NCBI RefSeq assembly: GCF_011761185.1
Contig: NZ_JAAOYM010000001.1
Location: 310,001-374,000 of the forward strand
DNA length: 64,000 bases
Direction: 5' to 3'
Source: Saccharomonospora amisosensis
Lineage (GTDB): Bacteria; Actinomycetota; Actinomycetes; Mycobacteriales; Pseudonocardiaceae
Shown: one piece after another, positions 27,762-39,062 of the stretch
Layout of the letters: each line of letters begins with the position of its first letter
How positions within the stretch are numbered: the first letter of the stretch is position 1
The notes under the pieces: generated by a model
The model's database searches: none
What the model saw: the letters and a program-made list of their open reading frames with translations, nothing else
Told to the model about the DNA's origin: nothing
Translations under genes and position numbers: made by a program

Positions 27762-28670
27762 GTGGACATCGGCAGGCTCAGGACTTTGCGGGAGTTCGCC
27801 GACCGGGGCAGCGTGACCGCCGCGGCGGCGGCACTGCACTGCACGCCGTCGGCGGTGTCGCAGCAGTTGCGAGCACTACAGGCTGAGGTGGGGCTGGCGC
27901 TTACCGAACCGGCTGGAAGGGGGTTACGCCTCACCGACGCGGGACGGGCGCTCGTGGCCAGAGCGGACGAGGTCCTCGCGGCGCTCGACCGAGCAGAGGC
28001 GGAGCTGGACAGCTACCGCAGCGCGCCGCGAGGCCGGGTCAGGCTCGCGGTGTTCCCCTCCGCCGCGCTGCTACTGCTGCCCGGCCTGCTGACCCGGTTC
28101 GCCAACTACGAAGGGCTCGAGGTCGAGGTGCGCGACATCGACATGACACCCGCCGACGTGCCCTCGTTGGTCGCCGATTTCGACGTCGTGGTCACCCATC
28201 GCGACGAGCACGCCGCGCCGTTCGACTCCGAACGGCTCGAAGTGGTGCACCTGTTGCGCGAGCCGCTCGACGTCGCACTGCCGCCAGGACACCTGCTCGC
28301 TGAGCGCGATCAGGTGGAACCCTCCGAACTGGCCGGTGAGCACTGGATCAGTGTCGATGTGGGGTTCCCGGTCGACGATGTGCTGCACTCGCTGGCCGTG
28401 CGTACCGGGGTACGGCCGAGCGTGGTACACCGCATCAACGACTTCCGCGTCACCGAGGCGCTTGTCGCCGCCGGACACGGGATCGCGTTGCTGCCCCGGT
28501 ACACGGTGGACATCAGGCGGGTGGTGCGCAGGCCGCTCGCCGGTATCAGGGCCGCTCGTCAGGTCGAGGCCGTGTTGCGGCCGGGTGCCGCGACGCGGCC
28601 CGCCGTAGCCGCCGTGTTGGAGGCGCTGCGTGCCGAGGCCGTGTCGGCCGCCCACAACCCGAATCCGTGA
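27762..28670 (+). CDS. LysR-family transcriptional regulator
   Basis: This 302-aa protein has an N-terminal winged helix-turn-helix (LREFADRGSVTAAAAALHCT, then PSAVSQQLRALQ; residues about 6-35). The effector-binding domain runs from about residue 90 (GRVRLAVFPSAALLLLPGLL). GTG 27762 is the start. It lies just upstream of, and in line with, an SDR oxidoreductase. LysR regulators usually act on divergent genes, and the divergent neighbour here is absent, so its target is unclear. Confidence 0.88.
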   Translation: MDIGRLRTLREFADRGSVTAAAAALHCTPSAVSQQLRALQAEVGLALTEPAGRGLRLTDAGRALVARADEVLAALDRAEAELDSYRSAPRGRVRLAVFPSAALLLLPGLLTRFANYEGLEVEVRDIDMTPADVPSLVADFDVVVTHRDEHAAPFDSERLEVVHLLREPLDVALPPGHLLAERDQVEPSELAGEHWISVDVGFPVDDVLHSLAVRTGVRPSVVHRINDFRVTEALVAAGHGIALLPRYTVDIRRVVRRPLAGIRAARQVEAVLRPGAATRPAVAAVLEALRAEAVSAAHNPNP

Positions 28671-28713
28671 AACGCTGCCCGAGGTTGTCAGGGTTTCGCG
28701 CGACGGTCGAGTC

Positions 28714-29631
28714 ATGGGTACGGACCTCACAGGCAAGGTAGCGCTGGTCGCGGGTGGCACCCGCGGCGCGAGCAGGGCCATCGCGGTGGAACTCGGTCGC
28801 GCTGGCGCGACGGTGTACGTGACCGGGCGCACTTCGGGATCTCACCGGTCCGAGGTGGGCAGGCCGGAGACGATCGAGCAGACGGTGGAACTCATCGAGC
28901 GGGCGGGCGGCAAGGGGGTGGCCGTCAGGGTTGATCACCTCGACCCCGACCAGGTCCGCGGGCTCACCGAAAGGGTGGACTCCGAACAGGGCAGGTTGGA
29001 CGTGCTCGTCGACGGCGTGTGGGGCGGTGACAACTACCTGGGGTGGGGCAAGCCGGTTTGGCAACACCCGCTGGCCGACAGCCTGCGCATGATCCGGCTC
29101 GGCATCGATGCCCACATCATCACAAGCCACTTCCTGCTGCCGCTGGTGTTGCGCGAGCCGGGTGGGCTCGTGATCGAGCTGACGGACGGCACGGCCGAGT
29201 ACAACGCGAAGTACCGCGAGGGCACCACGTTGGCGTTCTATCTCGCCAAGACCGCCGCACACCCGCTCGCCATCGCGGAGGCCGCCGAGACGGCCGAATA
29301 CGGGTGCACGGCGATCGCGCTGACGCCGGGCTGGCTGCGCTCGGAAGCCATGCTGGAAACCTTCGGGGTGACCGAGCGGAACTGGCGTGACGCGCTGGTC
29401 GAGCAGCCGCACTTCTGTATCTCTGAATCGCCCACCTTCGTCGGTCGGGGTGTGGCGGCGCTGGCCGCCGACCCGGAGAAGTCGCGGTTCTCCGGGCAGA
29501 CGCTCGACAGCGGCACGCTCGCCAAGCTCTACGACGTCGACGACGTGGACGGGAGCAGACCTGACGGGTGGCGTTACATGATGGAGGTGGAGCGGGCAGG
29601 CAGGCCCGCCGACCCCACCGGTTACCGGTAG
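28714..29631 (+). CDS. short-chain dehydrogenase/reductase family protein
   Basis: This 305-aa protein has a Rossmann start (KVALVAGGTRGASRAIAVEL). It lacks a clean SDR catalytic motif: where Tyr-x3-Lys is expected it reads LAFYLAKTA, giving Tyr-x2-Lys. ELTDGTAEYNAKYREG replaces the usual Ser region. ATG 28714 begins the domain. It is either a divergent SDR (DHRS1-like) or an altered active site. It follows the LysR gene by 43 bp. Confidence 0.8.
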   Translation: MGTDLTGKVALVAGGTRGASRAIAVELGRAGATVYVTGRTSGSHRSEVGRPETIEQTVELIERAGGKGVAVRVDHLDPDQVRGLTERVDSEQGRLDVLVDGVWGGDNYLGWGKPVWQHPLADSLRMIRLGIDAHIITSHFLLPLVLREPGGLVIELTDGTAEYNAKYREGTTLAFYLAKTAAHPLAIAEAAETAEYGCTAIALTPGWLRSEAMLETFGVTERNWRDALVEQPHFCISESPTFVGRGVAALAADPEKSRFSGQTLDSGTLAKLYDVDDVDGSRPDGWRYMMEVERAGRPADPTGYR

Positions 29632-29659
29632 GGGCCGCACGGCGGGTAAGGGGACGGGC

Positions 29660-30067
29660 ATGAGTGAGGGCTTCCAGGCCGTGCCGGTGGCACACGTGGA
29701 GTCGAGCCTGCTCCAGCCCGCGCACGCGCCCAAGCAAGGATTCGAGGGCGCACCGAGCGCGTGGCTGGTGTTCGAGGACGGTGTGGCCGAGGGCGCTCGC
29801 GACCTCGAGATCGGGGCCGAGTTGTTCGTGCTGACCTGGCTGCACCAGGCGCGGCGTGACGTTCTCGTGGTCCACCCACGGGGTGATCCGCGCAACCCGG
29901 AGACCGGGGTGTTCAGCACGCGCTCACCGGACCGTCCGAACCCGATCGGTCTGCACCGGGTGTCAGTCGCCGCCATCGACGGGCTCCGGGTTCTGGTTCG
30001 CGGCATGGAGGCGGTGGACGGTACTCCCGTGCTGGACGTGAAGCCGGTGCTCGCGGGCGGCTGGTGA
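29660..30067 (+). CDS. TrmO-like tRNA (N6-threonylcarbamoyladenosine) methyltransferase
   Basis: This 135-aa protein has the TsaA/YaeB/VirR signature GVFSTRSPDRPNPIGLHRV at about residues 78-97 and a small beta-barrel layout. TrmO proteins methylate t6A37 in some tRNAs using S-adenosylmethionine; E. coli TrmO is longer, with a C-terminal domain that is missing here. ATG 29660 is preceded by GGGGACGGGC. Confidence 0.82.
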   Translation: MSEGFQAVPVAHVESSLLQPAHAPKQGFEGAPSAWLVFEDGVAEGARDLEIGAELFVLTWLHQARRDVLVVHPRGDPRNPETGVFSTRSPDRPNPIGLHRVSVAAIDGLRVLVRGMEAVDGTPVLDVKPVLAGGW

Positions 30068-30098
30068 ACCGTGCTGCGGAACCGGGCGGGAACGGGGA

Positions 30099-30160
30099 AC
30101 TCGCGGGCGGGAGCGGGGGACTCGCGGGCGGGAGCGGGGGACTCGCGGGAACGCTCCCGC
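30099..30160 (+). repeat. GC-rich 21-bp tandem repeat, copy B, with terminal hairpin
   Basis: Three units begin with ACTCGCGGG (30099, 30120, 30141) at an exact 21-bp period. The last unit runs into CGCGGGA then TCCCGCG, which can fold as a hairpin. It sits between the converging trmO-like and WYL genes and may act as a terminator there. It is the same unit as at 27708. Confidence 0.6.
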
Positions 30161-30161
30161 G

Positions 30162-31133
30162 TTAGCTGTTGCGGGCCGCCATCCGGTTGGCGTACTCGGC
30201 GAACGCCGCCCGCACGGCAGGAGGTCGATGGATCTCGACTTCGGGACCGAGTACCAGCAGTTGACCCGCTGCGACCCTGGCGTCCTCCTCCAGCGGCAGT
30301 TCGACGTCGGTCCAGCCGTCCGCGCCGGGTGGTCCGGCCTGTTCGAGCGCTGTCACGGCGATATCCGCGTCGAGCACGGCGGGCAGTATCCGCACCCCGG
30401 CCGGACTCAACCGCACGCTCACCCTGGCGCGCTGCAGCGACCGCTCGAACGCGGCCGAGGAGCGCTTCCACCAACTCGCGAGGTCGAAGTCCGTTGGCCG
30501 CTGGAATCGTTCCTCGAGCGGCTGTGTCGCGGTGATCCGCGCGACGCGGTAGGTCCGTACCGCCTCACCGTCCGCACGCGCCACCAAATACCACACACCG
30601 GCCTTGAGCACGAGCCCGAGCGGGTCGAGCACGCGTTCGACCGTCCGCTCTCCCGTGCGGTAGGTGACCAGGGCCCTGGTCTGCTCCCACACGGCGCGAG
30701 CGACAGCGGCCAGGTGCTCAGCGTCGTCCTCCCGCCGGAACCAGCCGGGTGCGTCGAGGTGAAACCGCTGCGCGAGGTGCTGGGCCTGCTCGCGCAGCGG
30801 AGCGGGAAGAGTCGCGGATACCTTCGCGTGTGCCGCCGACACGGCCGTGCCGAGGCCGAGTGCGGCCAACGCCCGCGGTACCCCCATGGCGAAGATGGCG
30901 ACGGCCTCGCGGGAGGTGAGTCCGTCGAGTCTGCTGCGCCAACCTTCGACGAGGCGCACCCCGCCGTGCCTGCCCGGCTCGGTCCACAGCGGAACGCCCG
31001 CCGCCTGCAACGCGGCGATGTCCCGGTGCATGGTGCGCTCGGAGACGCCCAGTTCCTCGGCGAGTTGCGCGATTGTCGCGCTACGCCTGCGCTGCAACGT
31101 GAACAGCAGGGCGACCAGTCGTTCGGAGCGCAT
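30162..31133 (-). CDS. WYL-domain transcriptional regulator
   Basis: This 323-aa protein has an N-terminal HTH_11 winged helix (TIAQLAEELGVSERTMHRDI, residues about 18-40). A WYL domain (about 140-215) contains VWYLVARADGEAVRTYRVAR, followed by a C-terminal extension. WYL domains bind nucleic acid or nucleotide ligands, and such proteins often regulate stress or DNA-repair genes in actinobacteria. The ATG starts 8 nt after the DedA-like stop, so it may be co-transcribed with that gene. Confidence 0.87.
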   Translation of the reverse strand: MRSERLVALLFTLQRRRSATIAQLAEELGVSERTMHRDIAALQAAGVPLWTEPGRHGGVRLVEGWRSRLDGLTSREAVAIFAMGVPRALAALGLGTAVSAAHAKVSATLPAPLREQAQHLAQRFHLDAPGWFRREDDAEHLAAVARAVWEQTRALVTYRTGERTVERVLDPLGLVLKAGVWYLVARADGEAVRTYRVARITATQPLEERFQRPTDFDLASWWKRSSAAFERSLQRARVSVRLSPAGVRILPAVLDADIAVTALEQAGPPGADGWTDVELPLEEDARVAAGQLLVLGPEVEIHRPPAVRAAFAEYANRMAARNS

Positions 31134-31141
31134 ACCGAAGA

Positions 31142-31708
31142 CTATGCCGACCCCGGGCTCCGTGGCTGGACAACGGTGCTCACCGTGACGGTGAGCAGTA
31201 GCGCGACGAGGCTGGAGGCCGCGAAGCTCAGCAGCGGTTCGGTGAAGAGCCGACCGCCGAGGTAGCCCAGTGTCGCGGTGTAGGTCGACCAGAGCGTGAC
31301 CCCTATCGCGGAGGCGGGCAGGAACACCGAGCGCGGCCAGCGCAACGAACCGGCCAGCAGGGAACCCACCGTGCCTCCCGCGGGCAGCCAGCGGGCCACG
31401 ACGAGTACCGCCATCGGCCTGCGCCCGGCATGCTGCTCGATCCAGCGCACGCCCACGCGCACCCTCGCGCGCCCGCTCAGCCTGGCCAGCACCGTCGTGC
31501 CAGCGCGCCTACCCACCTCGTACAGCGCGTAGTCGCACAGTAGGCATCCTGCGACCGCGACGACTACCGCCGGTGCCAGCGAGATGTCCCGCTCGGCGGC
31601 GGCGACGCCCATACCGATGAGTGCTACCTCGGTCGGTACGAACGGCACCGCCGCGACACCGAACAGCAGCAGCAGCGAGACCGTCGAGGCGTCCACACCC
31701 ACACTCAA
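31142..31708 (-). CDS. DedA/VTT-family membrane protein, short form
   Basis: This 188-aa membrane protein has four or five hydrophobic segments. The family features are GCLLCDYALYEVGRRAG and RWLPAGGTVGSLLAGSLRWP, the latter near the usual G..RF.P..R...PL motif but with Leu-Pro-Ala-Gly. DedA proteins are lipid (undecaprenyl phosphate or phospholipid) transporters. TTG 31708 is the apparent start; GTG codons two and four positions later are alternatives. Confidence 0.75.
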   Translation of the reverse strand: MSVGVDASTVSLLLLFGVAAVPFVPTEVALIGMGVAAAERDISLAPAVVVAVAGCLLCDYALYEVGRRAGTTVLARLSGRARVRVGVRWIEQHAGRRPMAVLVVARWLPAGGTVGSLLAGSLRWPRSVFLPASAIGVTLWSTYTATLGYLGGRLFTEPLLSFAASSLVALLLTVTVSTVVQPRSPGSA

Positions 31709-31740
31709 CGTCGGGGAAGCTGAGAACCCCTCAGAGTGTG
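31700..31740 (-). terminator. nested hairpin after leuA
   Basis: CACACTC (31700-31706) pairs with GAGTGTG (31734-31740). Inside it GGGG (31713-31716) pairs with CCCC (31727-31730). It lies between the leuA stop and the DedA-like gene and overlaps the latter's start. It could terminate part of the leuA transcript. Confidence 0.35.
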
Positions 31741-31750
31741 AGGCGACGCA

Positions 31751-33550
<1,800 letters not shown>

Positions 33551-33618
33551 TCACTGATCGGTCGCGATTGCTGGCTCGGTCATCGACCGGCGTGGCGCTT
33601 TGTGAACACCGCAAGACC

Positions 33619-33656
33619 CCGCGACGGGGAGCCGGTCTGATCAGGCCCCGTCGCGG
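33619..33656 (-). promoter_or_regulatory. leuA leader hairpin (attenuator/antiterminator)
   Basis: The arms at 33619-33629 and 33646-33656 are perfectly complementary over 11 bp (CCGCGACGGGG and its complement) with a 16-nt loop. On the leuA strand an alternative structure at about 33614-33640 pairs GGGGTCT with AGAC and CCCC. It competes for the same downstream arm. Mutually exclusive folds overlapping a Leu-codon ORF are the layout of a transcription attenuator. Confidence 0.6.
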
Positions 33657-33682
33657 CAGCGAAGCAGGAGAGCGCGTGCCAC
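33641..33682 (-). CDS. leuA leader peptide
   Basis: GTG 33682 opens a 13-codon frame reading MARALLLRCRDGA, with TGA at 33643-33641. Three consecutive leucine codons (CTC CTG CTT, 33670-33662) lie just before the 5' arm of the leader hairpin, and the stop falls in its loop. A TAAGCT box at 33695-33690 ends 7 nt before the GTG. No Shine-Dalgarno is visible, so the peptide is probably translated from a leaderless transcript. Ribosome stalling at scarce leucyl-tRNA would alter the fold and raise leuA expression. Confidence 0.65.
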   Translation of the reverse strand: MARALLLRCRDGA

Positions 33683-33689
33683 GGTCGCC

Positions 33690-33695
33690 AGCTTA
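33690..33695 (-). promoter_or_regulatory. -10 box of the leuA leader transcript
   Basis: On the minus strand TAAGCT fits the actinobacterial TANNNT -10 pattern. It predicts a start at or within a base of the leader GTG at 33682. A TTCCAA about 17 bp upstream could be a weak -35. Confidence 0.45.
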
Positions 33696-33810
33696 GCCAC
33701 GCCTCGCCGCCGTTGGAAAGCCGGTATGAGGGAAAGCATGACCCGTGCGCGGCCACTCACTTGCTACTCGTGCGTAGCGTCGAGGGCTCGCGACGTGCGA
33801 AACTGCCGAC

Positions 33811-34245
33811 ATGGGCCAGCATTCGGAGCGAGACGAGCGCGGCGAGGACGTCACGCGGGCGATGCCTCCCACACCTCACACCTACCAGCCCCCGACGGCG
33901 GACGAGCCCGTGACGGCCGAGGGCAGGTCGAAGACCGACTGGCGTGCGGTCGCCGATCGCGTGGTCGCGACCCTGGCGGGCATCGTGCGGTGGGTGGGCC
34001 TCGCCTTCGCGGTGGTGCTCGTACTGCACGTGGTCTTCGTGATCGGCGAGGCTAACCAGGCCAACAGCATCGTTTCGTTCGTCGCGAACGCCACCGACAC
34101 GCTCGCGATGGGGTTCAAGGATCTGTTCACCCCCGAGGACCCCAAGCTCTCGGTGCTGGTCAACTACGGCATCGCGGCGCTGTTCTGGCTGGTGGTGACC
34201 GCGATCGTGGCGCGAATCATCCGCAGGGTGGGCGGTACCGACTGA
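33811..34245 (+). CDS. hypothetical membrane protein with two spans
   Basis: This 144-aa protein has a polar N-terminus of about 50 residues (Pro, Glu and Thr rich). Hydrophobic segments follow at about 58-80 (GIVRWVGLAFAVVLVLHVVF) and 117-137 (YGIAALFWLVVTAIVARIIR). A short extracellular loop contains FTPEDPKLSVLV. It resembles small actinobacterial membrane proteins of unknown function. ATG 33811 is the clear start. It is convergent with the nitroreductase gene. Confidence 0.75.
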   Translation: MGQHSERDERGEDVTRAMPPTPHTYQPPTADEPVTAEGRSKTDWRAVADRVVATLAGIVRWVGLAFAVVLVLHVVFVIGEANQANSIVSFVANATDTLAMGFKDLFTPEDPKLSVLVNYGIAALFWLVVTAIVARIIRRVGGTD

Positions 34246-34273
34246 AGCGGGGCGAGGCGGCCCCCTCAGGCGC

Positions 34274-34870
34274 TCAGTCGAAGGCCGGGGTTCCCCACTC
34301 GGCGGTGAACGCGAACTCCGAAAGCGGCAGCCGGTTGCGCGGGCCGGTCTCCCTGCTGATGTCGCGCTCGTCGGCGAGCACTTCCGGGTCGGCCGCCACT
34401 CCGACCGCGATGGCCACCAGTGGCCGGACATCGTCGGGAAGCGAGAACGCGCGGGTGGCCGCGCCCTTGTCGAAGCCCGCCATCTGGTGTGTGACGAGAC
34501 CTTCGGCCACCGCCTGCAACACCAGGTTTTGCGACGCCAGTCCAACGCCGTACTCGGCGTAGGGCACGTCACCCTTCTCGTTGTGGGTGACGGCGCAGGC
34601 GATCAGCAACGCGCCCGCCCGGTGAGCCCAGGAACGGTTGCGCTCGGTGAGCGTGCCCAGGATGCGGTCGAAGGCTTCGTCACCGCGCCTGCCAACCACG
34701 TATCTGGCCGGCTGGGTGTTTCCGAACGAAGGCGCCCATCGCGCGGCTTCGAGCAGCGCGCGCAGTTGGTCGTCGGTCACCCGCGCGGATTCGTCCAGTG
34801 CCCGTGGGCTCCACCTGCGCGCGATGATGTCGTGGACGGGAACGCTGGTGTCGGCTTCCTTGTCGCTCAT
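34274..34870 (-). CDS. nitroreductase-family FMN oxidoreductase
   Basis: This 198-aa protein has the nitroreductase start [17 protein letters not shown], where the Arg-Arg-Trp-Ser binds FMN phosphate. [17 protein letters not shown] follows, with [16 protein letters not shown] in the middle. ATG 34870 is the start, as the frame upstream is not conserved. It catalyses NAD(P)H-dependent two-electron reduction of nitro or quinone compounds; the natural substrate is unknown. It diverges from lysC. Confidence 0.85.
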   Translation of the reverse strand: MSDKEADTSVPVHDIIARRWSPRALDESARVTDDQLRALLEAARWAPSFGNTQPARYVVGRRGDEAFDRILGTLTERNRSWAHRAGALLIACAVTHNEKGDVPYAEYGVGLASQNLVLQAVAEGLVTHQMAGFDKGAATRAFSLPDDVRPLVAIAVGVAADPEVLADERDISRETGPRNRLPLSEFAFTAEWGTPAFD

Positions 34871-35040
34871 CGGGCCCGAGTATGCCAGCAGCAGCCAGCC
34901 GAAGGAGTGGTCGGCGCCACAAAGCGAGGTGTCGCCGAAACAGCCCCCCGGTACCCTGTTTCGCGAAGGTACGCGAGCGGGAAACCCGACCGAGGCCGGG
35001 CCCGGACGGTGTGCCCGCACAGGCGAGGAGGTTCGGGCTA

Positions 35041-36302
35041 GTGGCGCTCGTGGTCCAGAAGTACGGCGGTTCGTCGCTGGAGAGCGCTGACCGGATCAAA
35101 CGCGTGGCCGAGCGCATCGTGGCCACGAAGAAGGCGGGCAACCACGTGGTTGTCGTCTGCTCGGCGATGGGCGACACCACCGACGAGTTGCTGGATCTGG
35201 CGGAGCAGGTGAACCCAGTGCCGCCGGAGCGCGAGATGGACATGCTGCTCACGGCGGGTGAGCGCATCTCCAACGCGCTCGTGGCCATGGCGATCTCGGC
35301 GCAGGGTGCCGAGGCGTGGTCGTTCACCGGCTCGCAGGCGGGGGTGGTGACCACCGCGGTGCACGGCAACGCCCGGATCATCGACGTGACGCCCAGCCGT
35401 GTCACCGATGCGCTCGAGCAGGGTTACGTCGCGCTCGTCGCCGGCTTCCAGGGCGTGTCGCAAGACACCAAGGACATCACGACGCTCGGCAGGGGCGGTT
35501 CGGACACTACCGCGGTGGCGCTGGCCGCGGCGCTCAACGCGGACGTGTGCGAAATCTACTCCGATGTGGACGGTGTGTACACGGCTGACCCGCGCATCGT
35601 CGGCAACGCGCGCAAGCTCGACACCGTGCCGTACGAGGAGATGCTGGAGCTGGCGGCCAGCGGGTCGAAGATCCTGCACCTGCGCTCCGTGGAGTACGCC
35701 CGCCGCTACGGCGTGCCCATCAGCGTTCGCTCTTCCTACAGTGACAAGCCGGGCACAACCGTGACCGGTTCGATTGAGGAGATCCCCGTGGAACAAGCGT
35801 TGATCACCGGTGTGGCCCACGACCGTTCGGAGGCCAAGATCACCATCACCGGGGTGCCCGACCACGCGGGGGCGGCGGCTCGCATCTTCCGCACCGTGGC
35901 TGACGCGGAGATCGACATCGACATGGTGTTGCAGAACATCTCCAACACCGCGGGACGGACGGACATCACCTTCACGCTGTCGAAGGCCAACGGACCCAAG
36001 GCGGTCAGCGAGCTTGAGAAGATCAAGACCGAACTGGACTTCTCCGCGGTGCTCTACGACGACCACGTGGGCAAGGTTTCGCTTGTGGGCGCCGGGATGC
36101 GTTCCCACCCGGGCGTCACGGCGTCGTTCTGCGAGGCGCTGGCCAAGGCAGGCGTGAACATCGAGATCATCAACACCTCCGAGATCCGGATCTCGGTGTT
36201 GATCAGGGATGCACAGTTGGACGACGCGGTGCGCGCGATCCATGAGGCATTCGAACTCGGCGGCGACGAAGAGGCCGTCGTATACGCGGGGAGTGGACGC
36301 TG

Positions 36303-36303
<1 letters not shown>
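35041..36303 (+). CDS. lysC: aspartate kinase, LysC alpha subunit
   Basis: This enzyme phosphorylates aspartate, the entry to lysine, methionine, threonine and diaminopimelate synthesis. It has 420 aa. The kinase domain starts with QKYGGSS (6-12) and has the [16 protein letters not shown] motif. Two ACT domains from about residue 265 ([20 protein letters not shown]) give feedback control by lysine and threonine. GTG 35041 has AGGAGG at 35026-35031. The family makes a second, smaller subunit from an internal start, for which signals exist here at 35776-35790. It overlaps asd by 1 nt. Confidence 0.95.
35776..35790 (+). promoter_or_regulatory. internal ribosome site and GTG start for LysC beta
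   Basis: GAGGAG at 35776-35781 is followed after 6 nt by an in-frame GTG at 35788 (codon 250). The product would be a 171-aa beta subunit consisting of the ACT domains. This is the same place as the LysC-beta start known from Corynebacterium glutamicum. Confidence 0.65.
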
Positions 36304-37376
<1,073 letters not shown>

Positions 37377-37435
37377 GGCGAGTCGAGGCCAACGGGGTGG
37401 GAGGAGCACCCGGCCGGCGGGTACCTTCTGGCCCC

Positions 37436-37816
37436 ATGTGGAAACGAAGCGCGGTTGCCGCGCTAGGACTGGTGGCGATCGTCTCGGTGACCGGATGCTC
37501 GGAGGTGAACGAGGCCGTCAACCAGGTCGACAACGCCTCCAGCAAGGCGCAGGTCTGCTCGGAGGCAGTTGGACTGGTCAACCTCAATCCCAACATCGAT
37601 CCGGAGCAGGTACGGGCCGGTGCGGAGGAGAAGGCCAACCGACTGCGGGAACTCGGTAATCAGGTGGCGGACCAGTCGGTGCAGGACTCGCTGTCGCAGT
37701 TGGCGGACGGCTACCTGGAACTCGAGCAGCAGAAGGTCGTCACGCCCGAGTCCTTCAACGACTGGCTGCGCAGCAACCTCCAGACCTTGGACCAGTTGCG
37801 GCAAGCCTGCCTGTGA
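37436..37816 (+). CDS. small hypothetical lipoprotein
   Basis: This 126-aa protein has a lipoprotein signal peptide (SAVAALGLVAIVSVTGCSE) with lipobox VTGC at about residues 19-22. The mature part is helical and rich in Gln, Asn and Leu. ATG 37436 is selected because it precedes the signal peptide directly. It lies 59 bp after asd and may be read from the same transcript. No family was recognised. Confidence 0.75.
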   Translation: MWKRSAVAALGLVAIVSVTGCSEVNEAVNQVDNASSKAQVCSEAVGLVNLNPNIDPEQVRAGAEEKANRLRELGNQVADQSVQDSLSQLADGYLELEQQKVVTPESFNDWLRSNLQTLDQLRQACL

Positions 37817-37825
37817 CGCCTGCCG

Positions 37826-39031
37826 TCAGCCTTGGCCGACGCTCGCGGCTTCGGTCGCGCGCGCCGGCCGTTCGCGGCGACTCAGCAACACGCCCGCTAC
37901 GGCGAACACCACACCGCCCAACCCGGCCGCGACGAACCCCCAGCCTGGCCCCGTGTTGTCGATGACGAAGCCGACGACGGGGCTGCCAAGCGCGAGCCCC
38001 GTCTTGGTGGCCATGTCCTGCAGGCCCATCGCCTCGCCGCGCACTCCGGCACGCACGAGCCTGCTCACTTCCTCCGTTGTGGCGGCAAGCGTCGGCGCGC
38101 ACGCGAAGTTCATCGGCACCAGCGCGAGCGCGAGCAGCCACCACGGTTGTGTCACGAGGCCCACGGGTAGCACGAGTACGGCGAGGAGCACCATGAGCGT
38201 GAGCTGTGGTAGTGATCGCGGCACCGCGCCGTGAACCAGGCCACCCGCGAGCGAGGCGACACACATGACCGTGATGAGCGCCCCCGTCCAACCGACCTCG
38301 CCGGATGCTCGCAGCGTGGCGAGCGCGGCCAGTTCGGTACCGACGAGGACGAACAGCGCGCCCACGGCCACCAGCAGTGTCGCCACGAGTGATCCGGACA
38401 ACCAGGACCGCACCGGTGGCCTCGGCTGTCGCGGTAGGACGGTTTCGGCCTTCGACCTGATCGGTGGGTCCAGCACGTACAGCAGGAGCGAGAGCAGGCC
38501 GAACGCCACACCGAGGCTGGTGAGCGCGACGGTCGACGAAAGCTGCGTAGTCAGCGCGATCCACGCTGCCGGGCCGACCATGAACGACGTCTCCAGCAGC
38601 ACCATGTCCAATGAGTAGGCGGTGCGGCGCTGCCCTTCGGGCACAAGGGCGGTGAGCACCTGCCTGCTGATGGAACTCGCGGGCACCACGAGCGCGCCCG
38701 CGACGAGCGCGGCGGCGAGCAGTGCTTCGTACGGCAGGTAGGGGGTGCTCAGCCAGTAGCCGCAAGAGACGGTGCCGCACACGGCCACGACCGGTCGCAG
38801 TCCGTACCGGTCGATCAGTCGGCCGACCATCGGGGCGCCGAGCGCGGCGCCCGCCGTTGTGGCCGTGCCGACCAGGCCCGCCGCGCCGTAGCCACGGCCC
38901 AGTTCGCTGACGACGTGCAGTGTCAGCGTGATTCCGGTAGCGGTCATCGGCAGCCGGATGAGGAACAGCACGAGCATCGAGCTGGGGACGCCCTTGATAC
39001 GTAGCAGACGGGCGTAGCGCTGTAACGGCAC
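37826..39031 (-). CDS. major facilitator superfamily transporter
   Basis: This 401-aa protein has about twelve spans. The MFS loop 2-3 motif is seen as GAPMVGRLIDRYGLRPVVAV. It is clearly related to the MFS gene at 56510-57754 (matching layout around LIRLPMTATG versus FARLPIAMIG, and the shared GRLIDR loop). The substrate is unknown; this sugar/drug-efflux-like type is common in actinobacteria. GTG 39031. It converges with the lipoprotein gene 9 nt away. Confidence 0.85.
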   Translation of the reverse strand: MPLQRYARLLRIKGVPSSMLVLFLIRLPMTATGITLTLHVVSELGRGYGAAGLVGTATTAGAALGAPMVGRLIDRYGLRPVVAVCGTVSCGYWLSTPYLPYEALLAAALVAGALVVPASSISRQVLTALVPEGQRRTAYSLDMVLLETSFMVGPAAWIALTTQLSSTVALTSLGVAFGLLSLLLYVLDPPIRSKAETVLPRQPRPPVRSWLSGSLVATLLVAVGALFVLVGTELAALATLRASGEVGWTGALITVMCVASLAGGLVHGAVPRSLPQLTLMVLLAVLVLPVGLVTQPWWLLALALVPMNFACAPTLAATTEEVSRLVRAGVRGEAMGLQDMATKTGLALGSPVVGFVIDNTGPGWGFVAAGLGGVVFAVAGVLLSRRERPARATEAASVGQG

Positions 39032-39062
39032 GACCTTGACCCAATCGCAACCTGGTACGGCC

